64,000 nt of DNA from Ancylomarina euxina (GTDB lineage: Bacteria > Bacteroidota > Bacteroidia > Bacteroidales > Marinifilaceae): the NCBI RefSeq assembly GCF_003863355.1, contig NZ_QQWG01000009.1, positions 1 through 64,000 on the forward strand. The letters run 5' to 3'. Under the pieces are notes generated by a model. That model was not told the DNA's origin. It made no database searches and saw only the letters and a list, made by a program, of their open reading frames with translations. Positions 46,201-53,965 of this stretch are shown piece after piece (position 1 is the first letter of the stretch; each line of letters begins with the position of its first letter). The translations under genes were made by a program, and so were the position numbers.

Positions 46201-48566
46201 GTGCAGTTGTTGTATTTAAAGATATTACAGAACGCAAAAAAGCCGAGAAAGATCTAAAAGAAAGTGAAAAACGCCTTCGCTCTATCATCGAGACATCTCC
46301 TGTTCCGATGGTGATTTCTAAGCTTTCTGAAGGGATTATTGTAATGGCAAATGAAAGTTTTGGTAAACTTTTTAAAATTTCTTTACTGAATGTGATTGGA
46401 CAAAAAACACCTGATTTTTATGCTAATCCTGACGATCGAAAAAAAATAGTGAAGAAACTAATTAAGGATGGATTTATTAATAATTATGAAATCGTTTTAA
46501 AAAAATTAGATGGCGAATTATTCTGGGGGAGTGTATCGCTTAAATTAATGACCCTTGATAATGAACAGGTCTTAATAGCAGGATTTCATGATATCACAGA
46601 AATGAAAAATGCTGAGGAAGAAATAATGAAGCATCGTGAACATCTGGAAGAAATGGTCTCTGAAAGAACCCGGGACCTGACGATTTCGCAAAAGAAGCTT
46701 CAGCAAAGCCTCAGAGATATTACAGATTACAAATTTGCCCTTGACGAATCAAGCCTTGTTGCGATTACCGACAATAAAGGAATTATTATTTATGCGAATG
46801 ATATTTTTTGTAGAACATCACAATACAGCCGGGAAGAACTCATTGGAAATACCCATCGAATTATAAATTCAGCTTATCATTCAAGTGATTTTTTCATTGA
46901 TTTGTGGCGTACAATTTCAATGGGTAAAGTCTGGCGTGGAGAAGTTAAGAATAAAGCCAAAGATGGCAGTTTTAACTGGGTAGATTCTACGATTGTTCCT
47001 TTTCTTGATGAACAGGGGAAGCCCTATCAGTATGTATCAGTTCGATTTGATATTACTGAAAAAAAACTCTCCGAAGAAGATTTAATCAAAGCCAAAGAAG
47101 TCGCAGATTCTGCTAACCGTGCCAAGAGCGAATTTTTGGCTAATATGAGTCACGAAATTCGAACACCAATGAATGCCGTTATTGGATTTTCTGACCTTCT
47201 ATCAAAAACCGTGAAAGATGAAAAACAGCGTTCACAAGTGGAGTCGATTCGTAGCAGTGGCAAAAACTTATTAAAGATTATCAATGATATTCTAGATCTC
47301 TCAAAAATTGAAGCAGGTAAAATTGATATCATACCTGTACCGATCAACCTTTATAGTCTAATAAGTGAAATCGAAAATATGTTTGCTCCGAAGGTGAATG
47401 AAAAAAAGATTGAATTCTCTATCGAATACGAAAGCGCAATTCCACAGCTACTTCTTTTGGATGAAATTCGTTTGCGACAAATTCTATTCAACCTCATTGG
47501 AAATGCACTTAAATTCACTGATAAAGGACATGTTATCTTAACAGTTGATGTGCATAGAAATTTGATCGATAATTATGACCTGATTCTTCATGTTGAGGAT
47601 ACGGGCATAGGTATTCCAATTAGTCAACAGGAATTGATCTTTGAGCCTTTCAGCCAACAAGCAGGACAAAATTCAAAATATGGAGGTACCGGCTTGGGAT
47701 TATCCATCACGAAAAAACTGATTGAAAATATGGGAGGCACGATTAGTCTTGAAAGCAAAGTGGATAAAGGAAGTAACTTCAAGATTACGATTCCTAATAT
47801 CCCGGCTTTAACCGATCAATCTGAGATACATGAAGATAAATTTGATCATTCAGCAACCCGGTTTGATGAAGCCCGAATTCTGCTTGTTGACGACAATGCA
47901 GAAAACAGAAATCTGATTAAGGATCTGTTGGAGCATTCACAATTGACTGTTTTTGAAGCAACCAATGGTGAAGAAGCCATCGTAATTGCAAAGGAGCATC
48001 AACCTGATTTAATACTAATGGACTTGCGTATGCCTGTGATGGATGGTTATGAAGCGACCAGAATATTAAAAAACACCAAGAGTACAAAATCAATTCCAAT
48101 CATTGCAATTTCAGCTTCTACAAGAAAAATCATGAATGGAGATCGCTCAAAAACAATTTTTGATGAATTCCTTATGAAACCATTGGATGCTGCAGATCTG
48201 TTCGTCAAAATGAAAAAATATCTTAATCATAAATCTGTCGTTAAAACAGTTGATGAGGATGCTGACACTTTAAATATTGCGCTTACGGATGAACAATTAC
48301 AAAATCTCCCGGAACTTATAGCAACACTCGAAAACAGTTTTATACCAACCTATATGCATGTAAGCAACTCTCAAATGATTGATGAAATTGAAGAATTCGG
48401 AAAAGATTTGCAGATTTTAGCAAAAAACAGTCAGATTAAACCTCTTCTGAATCATGCCACTGACATTTGCAGTTTAGCTGATAATTTTGAGATAGAAAAA
48501 TTATTAAAAACATTAGGCGAATTTCCAAAAATCATAGCTCAACTTAAAACCTATATACATAATTGA
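43266..48566 (+). CDS. Giant CHASE/multi-PAS hybrid histidine kinase
   Basis: A 1766-residue membrane kinase. In order: helix at about 10-28; periplasmic CHASE domain (about 75-270); helix at about 308-330; seven PAS/PAC units ending in the repeated D-I-T/S-E-x-K signatures (about 360-1275); HisKA with H1296 (MSHEIRTP); HATPase with LIGNALKFT, DTGIGIP and GTGLGLSITKK; receiver with phospho-acceptor D1586 (LMDLRMPVMDG); and a helical C-terminal domain (about 1665-1766). The fifth PAS has a His-rich HAGHHHTHLDG and Cys segment that may bind metal. No DNA-binding output is present; the REC-kinase gene follows by 7 bases. Confidence 0.92.
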   Translation: MKILTNWKTWLLFVVSLFLTCLASFFIKSEIDKKNEAEFIFECNEITSKINLRLHAHAQLLRSGAALFSVSDTVTRETWSDYIKKSKVDSNLPGILGTGFSLLVQKTRLEQHIQQIRNEGFSDYKVWPESHGDTSTAIIFLEPFSQRNIRAFGFDMMSESVRREAMERARDLDIAALSGKVLLVQETKTDVQAGSLMYVPVYQKGAAINTIEQRRSAIVGWVYSPYRMTDLMLGILDKWELKHNRKTFYLHIFDEKDCSSQSLLFESHKIEEQEESENIRFSLNVPIDFNGHQWTLVFSQKKENFIIDYIISWTVLIGGLIISILLLLLTNSMLSTKRKAQKIAATLTSELKENERLLKESQEIAHLGTYSLDLKTGVWKSSEILDAIFGIDKNYTHSIEGWSAIIHPDYRELMLDYFQNEVIAQRLPFNKEYKITRLYNKDERWVHGLGKLEFDSNDNPIRLIGTISDITEQKLAREQLNLSREQYRSLFENSPLGIYQTTPEGKVLNANQALLKMLEFDSLSELQSRDLAKEGYSQDSNITRKQFVDIIERDGYVTGLEENWTTKNGKVIPIRENARVVKGNDGKVLFYEGTVENITERKKAELEIQNITNRLKLATSAANIGIWDLDVINNVLFWDDSMYKLYGISSKTFLGAYEAWEAGLHPDDLLRGREEIQMALKGEKEFDTEFRVLWPDKSVHYIKANGFVTHDVSGKPIRILGTNMDITDRKLAEKQIRLSQERYSIAVEGSNDGIWDWNTVTNDVFFSPPWKSMLGYDDEELENNFNTWETLLHPDDYERALSTIQSYFNNEILEYEVEFRMQHKDGTYRWILSKGKALRDENGKPYRMAGSHSDITSRKLAEEEINRLSEHNQLILNSIGEGIYGLDLEGRMTFVNPAAAVMIGKPVEELIGKQSHAGHHHTHLDGSQYPHKDCLIHNVFRTGVESHVDNEVFWRADDTSFPVEYICTPIKNDSGNLIGAVVVFKDITERKKAEKDLKESEKRLRSIIETSPVPMVISKLSEGIIVMANESFGKLFKISLLNVIGQKTPDFYANPDDRKKIVKKLIKDGFINNYEIVLKKLDGELFWGSVSLKLMTLDNEQVLIAGFHDITEMKNAEEEIMKHREHLEEMVSERTRDLTISQKKLQQSLRDITDYKFALDESSLVAITDNKGIIIYANDIFCRTSQYSREELIGNTHRIINSAYHSSDFFIDLWRTISMGKVWRGEVKNKAKDGSFNWVDSTIVPFLDEQGKPYQYVSVRFDITEKKLSEEDLIKAKEVADSANRAKSEFLANMSHEIRTPMNAVIGFSDLLSKTVKDEKQRSQVESIRSSGKNLLKIINDILDLSKIEAGKIDIIPVPINLYSLISEIENMFAPKVNEKKIEFSIEYESAIPQLLLLDEIRLRQILFNLIGNALKFTDKGHVILTVDVHRNLIDNYDLILHVEDTGIGIPISQQELIFEPFSQQAGQNSKYGGTGLGLSITKKLIENMGGTISLESKVDKGSNFKITIPNIPALTDQSEIHEDKFDHSATRFDEARILLVDDNAENRNLIKDLLEHSQLTVFEATNGEEAIVIAKEHQPDLILMDLRMPVMDGYEATRILKNTKSTKSIPIIAISASTRKIMNGDRSKTIFDEFLMKPLDAADLFVKMKKYLNHKSVVKTVDEDADTLNIALTDEQLQNLPELIATLENSFIPTYMHVSNSQMIDEIEEFGKDLQILAKNSQIKPLLNHATDICSLADNFEIEKLLKTLGEFPKIIAQLKTYIHN

Positions 48567-48573
48567 TATCGCT

Positions 48574-49752
48574 ATGGAAACAATTAGTAATAATAAAATT
48601 AAGATACTCGCTGTTGATGATAACCCGAAGAACATTCAGGTCATTGGGAGTATTTTACGCGATGCTGGTTATTCTGTCGGGTTTGCTAATGATGGTCAGC
48701 AAGCCCTAGATCTTTTAAGTAAAATACAAGATTTCGATTTGGTTCTTTTGGATGTCAATATGCCCATAATGGATGGTTTTGAAACCTGCAAGGCCATGCG
48801 TAATAACAAGAATCTGAAGGAAATTCCAGTTATATTTCTAACCGCACTAAATGATCCTAAAGACCTTGTTGCAGGGTTCGAAGTGGGAGGTCAGGATTAT
48901 GTAACCAAACCTTTTAATTCAAAAGAAATCTTATCGCGTGTCAAAACACATATCGACCTGAAAAGGAATAAAGACCAGCTTAAAAAAGTAAACCAATGGC
49001 TTGAAGAAAAAGTTGAGGAACGCACTAAAGAACTTCAAAAAACAAACGTGAAACTTGAAGAAGCCAATCAGGAATTAAGGGAGCTCGACAAAGCGAAATC
49101 TGACTTTCTTTCCCTTATTAGTCATCAAATAAAAACACCTCTAAATGGCATAATCGGTTTTATTACTGTTCTGAAAAACGAAGAGGTTGATTCAAATATT
49201 AAAGAGATGATACATTATCTTGAGATTTCTGCCAATCGGCTGGATAGGTTCGCTAGTGTGAGCTTAAAAATTACCGAATTACGTACAAAAAAAATTGAGC
49301 TTCAAAAAAGAGATATCATATTAGCTGATTTAGTTGAATCAGCACAGGCAAATCTTACAGAACGAATTAAAACCAAAGACATTAGCATAACCTATGATGG
49401 TAAGCTAGATCATACAGTTATTAATGGCGCGCAGGAACTAGTTGGATTTTGCTTTGAAAGTGTTATTAAAAATGCGGTTAATTATTCACCCAACGAAGGA
49501 GTTATTCATGTGAAAGTCGAGACTGACGTAGAAAAAACAGTCTGTTCTTTTATTGATCAGGGGGAAGGATTTAATTCAGATACGTTGAAAAATTTATTCC
49601 AATTATTTGTACCCAGTTCGGAATATTTAGATGAGAATAATGGTCTTGATTTAGCTCTGGTGAAACTTATTATGGATGCCCATGGCGGAAAAATCATAGC
49701 CACTAACAATAAAGAGAAAGGAACTATTGTTTCATTAATTTTTCCAAATTAA
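48574..49752 (+). CDS. Receiver-histidine kinase hybrid
   Basis: A 392-residue cytoplasmic protein: N-terminal receiver with D60 (LLDVNMPIMDG), coiled coil (about 128-175), HisKA with H184 (LISHQIKTPLNG), and an ATPase-like domain (about 290-392). The N-box is present (NAVNYSP) and the G1 box reads DQGEGF, but the G2 box expected as G-x-G-L-G-L reads NNGLDLALVK, so ATP binding may be altered. It starts 7 bases after the giant kinase and is likely its phosphorelay partner. No transcription-factor domain is attached. Confidence 0.85.
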   Translation: METISNNKIKILAVDDNPKNIQVIGSILRDAGYSVGFANDGQQALDLLSKIQDFDLVLLDVNMPIMDGFETCKAMRNNKNLKEIPVIFLTALNDPKDLVAGFEVGGQDYVTKPFNSKEILSRVKTHIDLKRNKDQLKKVNQWLEEKVEERTKELQKTNVKLEEANQELRELDKAKSDFLSLISHQIKTPLNGIIGFITVLKNEEVDSNIKEMIHYLEISANRLDRFASVSLKITELRTKKIELQKRDIILADLVESAQANLTERIKTKDISITYDGKLDHTVINGAQELVGFCFESVIKNAVNYSPNEGVIHVKVETDVEKTVCSFIDQGEGFNSDTLKNLFQLFVPSSEYLDENNGLDLALVKLIMDAHGGKIIATNNKEKGTIVSLIFPN

Positions 49753-49823
49753 ACTCAATGTATTTTCAGTTTTAATCATGAATATCAGGACTTTATTGAG
49801 AGTTTCAGGACTATCAAAATAAA

Positions 49824-49860
49824 AAAAGCTTCACAAATCATCGATTTGTAAAGCTTTTTT
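49824..49860. terminator. Bidirectional terminator
   Basis: AAAAGCTT-x-ACAAATC pairs with GATTTGT-xx-AAGCTTTT, with A/T tracts on both sides. It ends the kinase operon on the plus strand and the tRNA transcript on the minus strand. Confidence 0.75.
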
Positions 49861-49864
49861 TATG

Positions 49865-49948
49865 TGCCCAGATCGGGACTCGAACCCGAACAACCATAAG
49901 GCCACCAGCCCCTCAAGCTGGCGCGTCTACCAATTTCGCCACCTGGGC
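49865..49948 (-). tRNA. tRNA-Leu (anticodon GAG)
   Basis: An 84-base type II tRNA on the minus strand. The acceptor stem GCCCAGG pairs with TCTGGGC (one wobble). The anticodon stem CCAGC/GCTGG encloses the loop TTGAGGG, anticodon GAG. There is a long variable arm and a T arm TCGGG-TTCGAGT-CCCGA. The discriminator is A and CCA is not encoded. Confidence 0.97.
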
Positions 49949-50089
49949 TTGTTTTGCGTGACAACAAAAGTAATAAATATGTTCTATATGCAAAGGAATA
50001 AGAGAATCAATTAAAATAAAAAAGACTGATAAATGATCAAAAAACAGATTTTCAAAGCTTAAGCTCAAAGGTGCTTTCAAGCCTTTTTA

Positions 50090-50097
50090 TATCTTTG
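50090..50097 (+). promoter_or_regulatory. Possible -7 box for the gene at 50121
   Basis: TATCTTTG matches TAnnTTTG. It overlaps the upstream GTG at 50097, supporting the ATG at 50121 as the true start. No -33 was found. Confidence 0.35.
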
Positions 50098-50120
50098 TGC
50101 CATATTATAATTTATTCAAT

Positions 50121-50669
50121 ATGTCAGAACAGATACAAGACTATAGCTATCTCGATCAAATAGCCCTACAAAAAGAGAAATGGAATGATCTAAATAAATC
50201 TGAATTACAGGTGATGTGCTTCAGAACTTTCCTGCTTTATGGGCAATCACAAAATAAAAACATGATACTCACCGTTTTCGAAATGTATGAGTTCCTCATG
50301 GCCAGTTCTTCTGCTACAGATCGCACTAAGATGCTAACCGCACTTAGTGCTAACATTAGAAAAAAGAATACAAAGGCAATTATGGCGCTTTTCCCTTTTA
50401 TACAAGTGGAGGAAGATGCTAACATCATTCGTACATCAGCTCAGTTTTTTGTCAATCTATCAATTATCTCAAACAAGGAAGCCATTTCAGGTGCTAAAAT
50501 TCTTTTAGAACTGATTCGAGAGGATTTAAACGATGCTCGTTCTGCCTATGTTCTTTTAGGACTACTTGATATTGATAATGAAAAGGTGAATGCACAAGTG
50601 AGTCTCATCTATTCTGAGCTTGGCAGTGAGGTTAAAACTATTCTACACAATAATGGAGTAAAGGTATAG
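50121..50669 (+). CDS. Helical protein of unknown function
   Basis: Starting at ATG 50121 the product has 182 residues. It is all-alpha, with short helical pairs that look HEAT-like (TMIL-type, SSSATDRTKMLTALSANIRKK, NIIRTSAQFFVNLSIISNKEA). No catalytic motif, signal peptide or membrane segment was seen and no family was recognised. It is monocistronic, with a possible -7 box and a good terminator. Confidence 0.65.
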   Translation: MSEQIQDYSYLDQIALQKEKWNDLNKSELQVMCFRTFLLYGQSQNKNMILTVFEMYEFLMASSSATDRTKMLTALSANIRKKNTKAIMALFPFIQVEEDANIIRTSAQFFVNLSIISNKEAISGAKILLELIREDLNDARSAYVLLGLLDIDNEKVNAQVSLIYSELGSEVKTILHNNGVKV

Positions 50670-50698
50670 TAAGCACCATTCTTAAAAGACCCTAGAAA

Positions 50699-50730
50699 AT
50701 GTGATTCCATAATGGAATCACATTTTTTTT
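50699..50730 (+). terminator. Terminator
   Basis: GTGATTCCAT (50701-50710) pairs with ATGGAATCAC (50712-50721), the innermost pairs being open in practice, followed by eight T. Confidence 0.85.
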
Positions 50731-51219
50731 ATCTACGAATTTACTTTTATAAAAGTAGACAACATAAGACATAGCATAAAAGTAAAATCAGAGATTCAAT
50801 TCCGCCCCCTTTAGATCCACACACAATCAACACATTAGGAGCTATTTTTTTTATTTTTTTATTAAACCTTTTTTAATAACTTTATTAATCGATTGTTTTT
50901 ATGCTTAAAATATACAGATCCTAATGCTAATAAATCGAATTGTATTTATCAATTAGTCGATGAACAAAAAAACACATAATTGTTAAGCGATACAGATGAA
51001 ATTAAAGATAAATAGATTCGAAACAAGCACAATCTTGAGCTAATAAACCATACTGACTTTAATAATTTACTAATTCTGTTGCAGGACTTTAATAGTTTGA
51101 AATTAATAGATCATATGAAATGAGCTAGCCATTGTATCTAATACAAATATTGGTTGATTGGGCTACTTCTGCCGATAATTCGGAATAGATTATATTTAGA
51201 AACATGGAATAATTAAAGT
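50731..51219. other. AT-rich region before the glycogen genes
   Basis: No ORF or RNA gene was recognised. A near-consensus -7 (TATATTTA, 51191-51198) lies 21 bases before the GT4 gene, without a clear -33. Confidence 0.45.
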
Positions 51220-52524
51220 ATGAAAGTATTAATGTTTGGATGGGAGTTCCCCCCCCATATTTCGGGTGGTTTAGGCACAGCTTGCTACGGTTTAACCAAA
51301 GGAATGTCTAAAATTAATGATCTCGATATTGTGTTTGTCGTACCCAAAGCATACGGCGACGAAGATCAAAACAATATGGAATTGCTTGGAGCCAACAATA
51401 CAAAAGTTAGTCAGATCCCGAAAAATATTGAAGAATTTAGACGCAAACACATTTACCTCGAAGTAAATGCGATGCTTATCCCATATAATGATCCAGAAAA
51501 GCGTTATACTTTTTTTAGCGATGACTTTATTGACAATCAAAATTTATTTGATGTCGATGAAAAAGGTAAAATAAAATTCACTGGCTTATATGGCGATAAG
51601 CTTATTGAAGAGATATATAAATATGCTTATGTCGCCTCGGTTATCAGCCAAGAGAACGAACACGACGTGATTCACGCCCACGACTGGTTGGCATACCCAG
51701 CAGGAATTGCCGCCAAAGAAGTATCAGGAAAACCTCTTGTTATTCATGTACATGCTACAGATTTCGACCGTAGTGGAGGAAAGGTAAACCCGACGGTTTT
51801 CGATATAGAAAAAAGAGGTATGGATGCTGCCGATCAGATTATCACCGTAAGCAATCTGACCAGACAGATAGTGATTGAGAAATACGGACAGAACCCCAAC
51901 AAAGTAACAACGGTATATAATGCTGTTGAACCCATCACCAAGAAAGAAAGAAAGGACGTTAAGAAAGATAGTAATGAAAAAATAGTAACATTTCTAGGGC
52001 GAATTACATTGCAAAAAGGACCCGAATATTTCATAGAGGCTGCCAAACTTGTTTTGCAAAAAAACAATAATGTCAGATTCGTAATGGCAGGCAGTGGCGA
52101 TATGCTTGAAAAAATGATTGATCGTGTTGCTCAATTAGGTATCTCTGACAAATTCCATTTCCCAGGTTTTTTGAAAGGCTCTGAGGTTTTCGAAATGCTT
52201 CACAAGAGTGATGTTTACGTGATGCCCTCGGTATCAGAACCCTTTGGCATATCTCCGCTCGAAGCTATGCAATCCGATGTACCAACCATTATAACGAATC
52301 AATCCGGCGTCTCAGAAATACTAACTCATGCAGCCAAATTCGACTATTGGGATGTTCATGCTTTAGCCGATGCGATTTATGGTATTGTGACTTACGATAC
52401 CCTACCTAAAATGTTTAAAAAGAACGGAAGAGTCGAAGTCGATAATTTGAAATGGGAGAACTCAGCTCTCAACGTATACGATGTTTATATAAAAGCAATA
52501 GAAAATAAACAATTCGTATTCTAA
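51220..52524 (+). CDS. GT4-family glycosyltransferase (glycogen-synthase-like)
   Basis: A 434-residue retaining GT-B enzyme. Start WEFPPHISGGLGTACYGLTKG carries the N-domain glycine loop; other landmarks are VIHAHDWLAYPA, FLGRITLQKGPEY, and the nucleotide-sugar E-x7-E region SEPFGISPLEAM. It opens a plus-strand run with the GH57 and fusion genes (43 and 177 bases apart), the Bacteroidota glycogen arrangement, so a role in alpha-glucan synthesis is likely; donor and acceptor are not known. Codons 10-13 contain a C8 run (51249-51256). Confidence 0.85.
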   Translation: MKVLMFGWEFPPHISGGLGTACYGLTKGMSKINDLDIVFVVPKAYGDEDQNNMELLGANNTKVSQIPKNIEEFRRKHIYLEVNAMLIPYNDPEKRYTFFSDDFIDNQNLFDVDEKGKIKFTGLYGDKLIEEIYKYAYVASVISQENEHDVIHAHDWLAYPAGIAAKEVSGKPLVIHVHATDFDRSGGKVNPTVFDIEKRGMDAADQIITVSNLTRQIVIEKYGQNPNKVTTVYNAVEPITKKERKDVKKDSNEKIVTFLGRITLQKGPEYFIEAAKLVLQKNNNVRFVMAGSGDMLEKMIDRVAQLGISDKFHFPGFLKGSEVFEMLHKSDVYVMPSVSEPFGISPLEAMQSDVPTIITNQSGVSEILTHAAKFDYWDVHALADAIYGIVTYDTLPKMFKKNGRVEVDNLKWENSALNVYDVYIKAIENKQFVF

Positions 52525-52567
52525 ATCACCTACTCCTAGGATATTCATTACAATCAAATACGAAAAT

Positions 52568-53788
52568 ATGAAAGCAATATGTTTATATTTCCAGGTACAC
52601 CAACCACTCAGACTTAGACGATATCGTTTTTTTGAAATTGGCAACGATCATTATTATTACGACGATTATACCAACGAAAGTATTACACAAAAAATTGCAA
52701 AGGAATGCTATTTACCGGCCAATGCAATTCTCTTAAATTTGATTCAGTCGTTAAAAGGAAAGTTTAAATTATCCTTTTCTATCACAGGACTGGCGCTAGA
52801 TCAATTTGAACACTATGCCCCCGAAGTGATTGAAAGCTTTCAAATGCTGGCTGCAACCGGATATGTTGAATTTCTGGCAGAAACCTATTCCCACTCTTTA
52901 GCTTCGCTCAATAATAAAGACGAATTTGCCGCGCAAGTGCAGACACACTCTCAACGTATAGAGAAACTATTCGGACAAAAACCCAAGATTTTCAGGAATA
53001 CCGAACTCATCTATTCCGATCATATTGGCGAAATGATAGCCAAACTGGGTTACGAAGGTATTTTGGCTGGAGGAGCAAGACAATTAGTAGAATCAAATAA
53101 GCCAAATTATCTATACTCTAACTTCATAAACCCAAATCTGAGGGTTATGGTGAAAAACAAAAGGTTAAGTGATGCCATAACCTCTCGATTCTCAGATAAA
53201 AACGGATTAACTGCTGAAAAGTTCACAAAACTGCTTAATAAAGGAAATCAAAATGGAAATATTGTCAATATCTTCTTAGACTACGAGATCTTCAACGAAA
53301 ATCAAACAAAGAATACGAGCATGTTGAATTTCTTCACTGAATTACCAAAGGTTATTTTATCAAATACAGAATTTGAATTTGCGACTTTTTCCGAAATCGT
53401 AAAAAATCAAGAACCTATTGGGGCTATAAACATGCCACAGCCAGTTTCATGGAACAAAAAAGAAGATAATTTATCGGCCTGGCAGGGTAACGACTTACAG
53501 AAAGAAGCAAGTCGTAAATTGTATATATTACGCAATTCTGTTCTCAGAGTAGATAATGATCACATAAACATGGACTGGAAGTTTTTGCAATCGTCAGATC
53601 ATTTCTATTATATGAGCAACAATTTCTTTACAGATGGTGATATTCATAACTGTTGTAGTCCATATAATTCACCCTACGATGCATTTATCAACTACATGAA
53701 TATTTTGAGCGATTTCAAAAATAGACTCACAGAATTAAATATGCATAAGGCTGAAGCTATTCCCGGGTATGAATATCAGAAAGTTTAA
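52568..53788 (+). CDS. GH57-family alpha-glucan hydrolase/transferase
   Basis: A 406-residue GH57 protein. Conserved regions are visible in order: HQP (11-13), the second region around AETYSHSL, the nucleophile region FRNTELIYSD (E146), the acid/base region FLDYEIF (D238) and a C-terminal helical part. GH57 covers alpha-amylase, 4-alpha-glucanotransferase, branching enzyme and amylopullulanase; the short length and the neighbourhood favour an intracellular alpha-amylase-like enzyme in glycogen turnover. Confidence 0.85.
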   Translation: MKAICLYFQVHQPLRLRRYRFFEIGNDHYYYDDYTNESITQKIAKECYLPANAILLNLIQSLKGKFKLSFSITGLALDQFEHYAPEVIESFQMLAATGYVEFLAETYSHSLASLNNKDEFAAQVQTHSQRIEKLFGQKPKIFRNTELIYSDHIGEMIAKLGYEGILAGGARQLVESNKPNYLYSNFINPNLRVMVKNKRLSDAITSRFSDKNGLTAEKFTKLLNKGNQNGNIVNIFLDYEIFNENQTKNTSMLNFFTELPKVILSNTEFEFATFSEIVKNQEPIGAINMPQPVSWNKKEDNLSAWQGNDLQKEASRKLYILRNSVLRVDNDHINMDWKFLQSSDHFYYMSNNFFTDGDIHNCCSPYNSPYDAFINYMNILSDFKNRLTELNMHKAEAIPGYEYQKV

Positions 53789-53965
53789 AATGCAACATGA
53801 TTCTTCAATGCCAGTAAAAATAGAATATTCTTAAAAACATAGTGCTCAGCAACATGCAAACTAAAGTTTACTAGAACTTTAATAAATATATTCAGGAATA
53901 GCTTTAGTTAAGAATCAGACCGAAAATGGATTTTAATTTCATTGAGAATTTTGAGTTGATGAATT

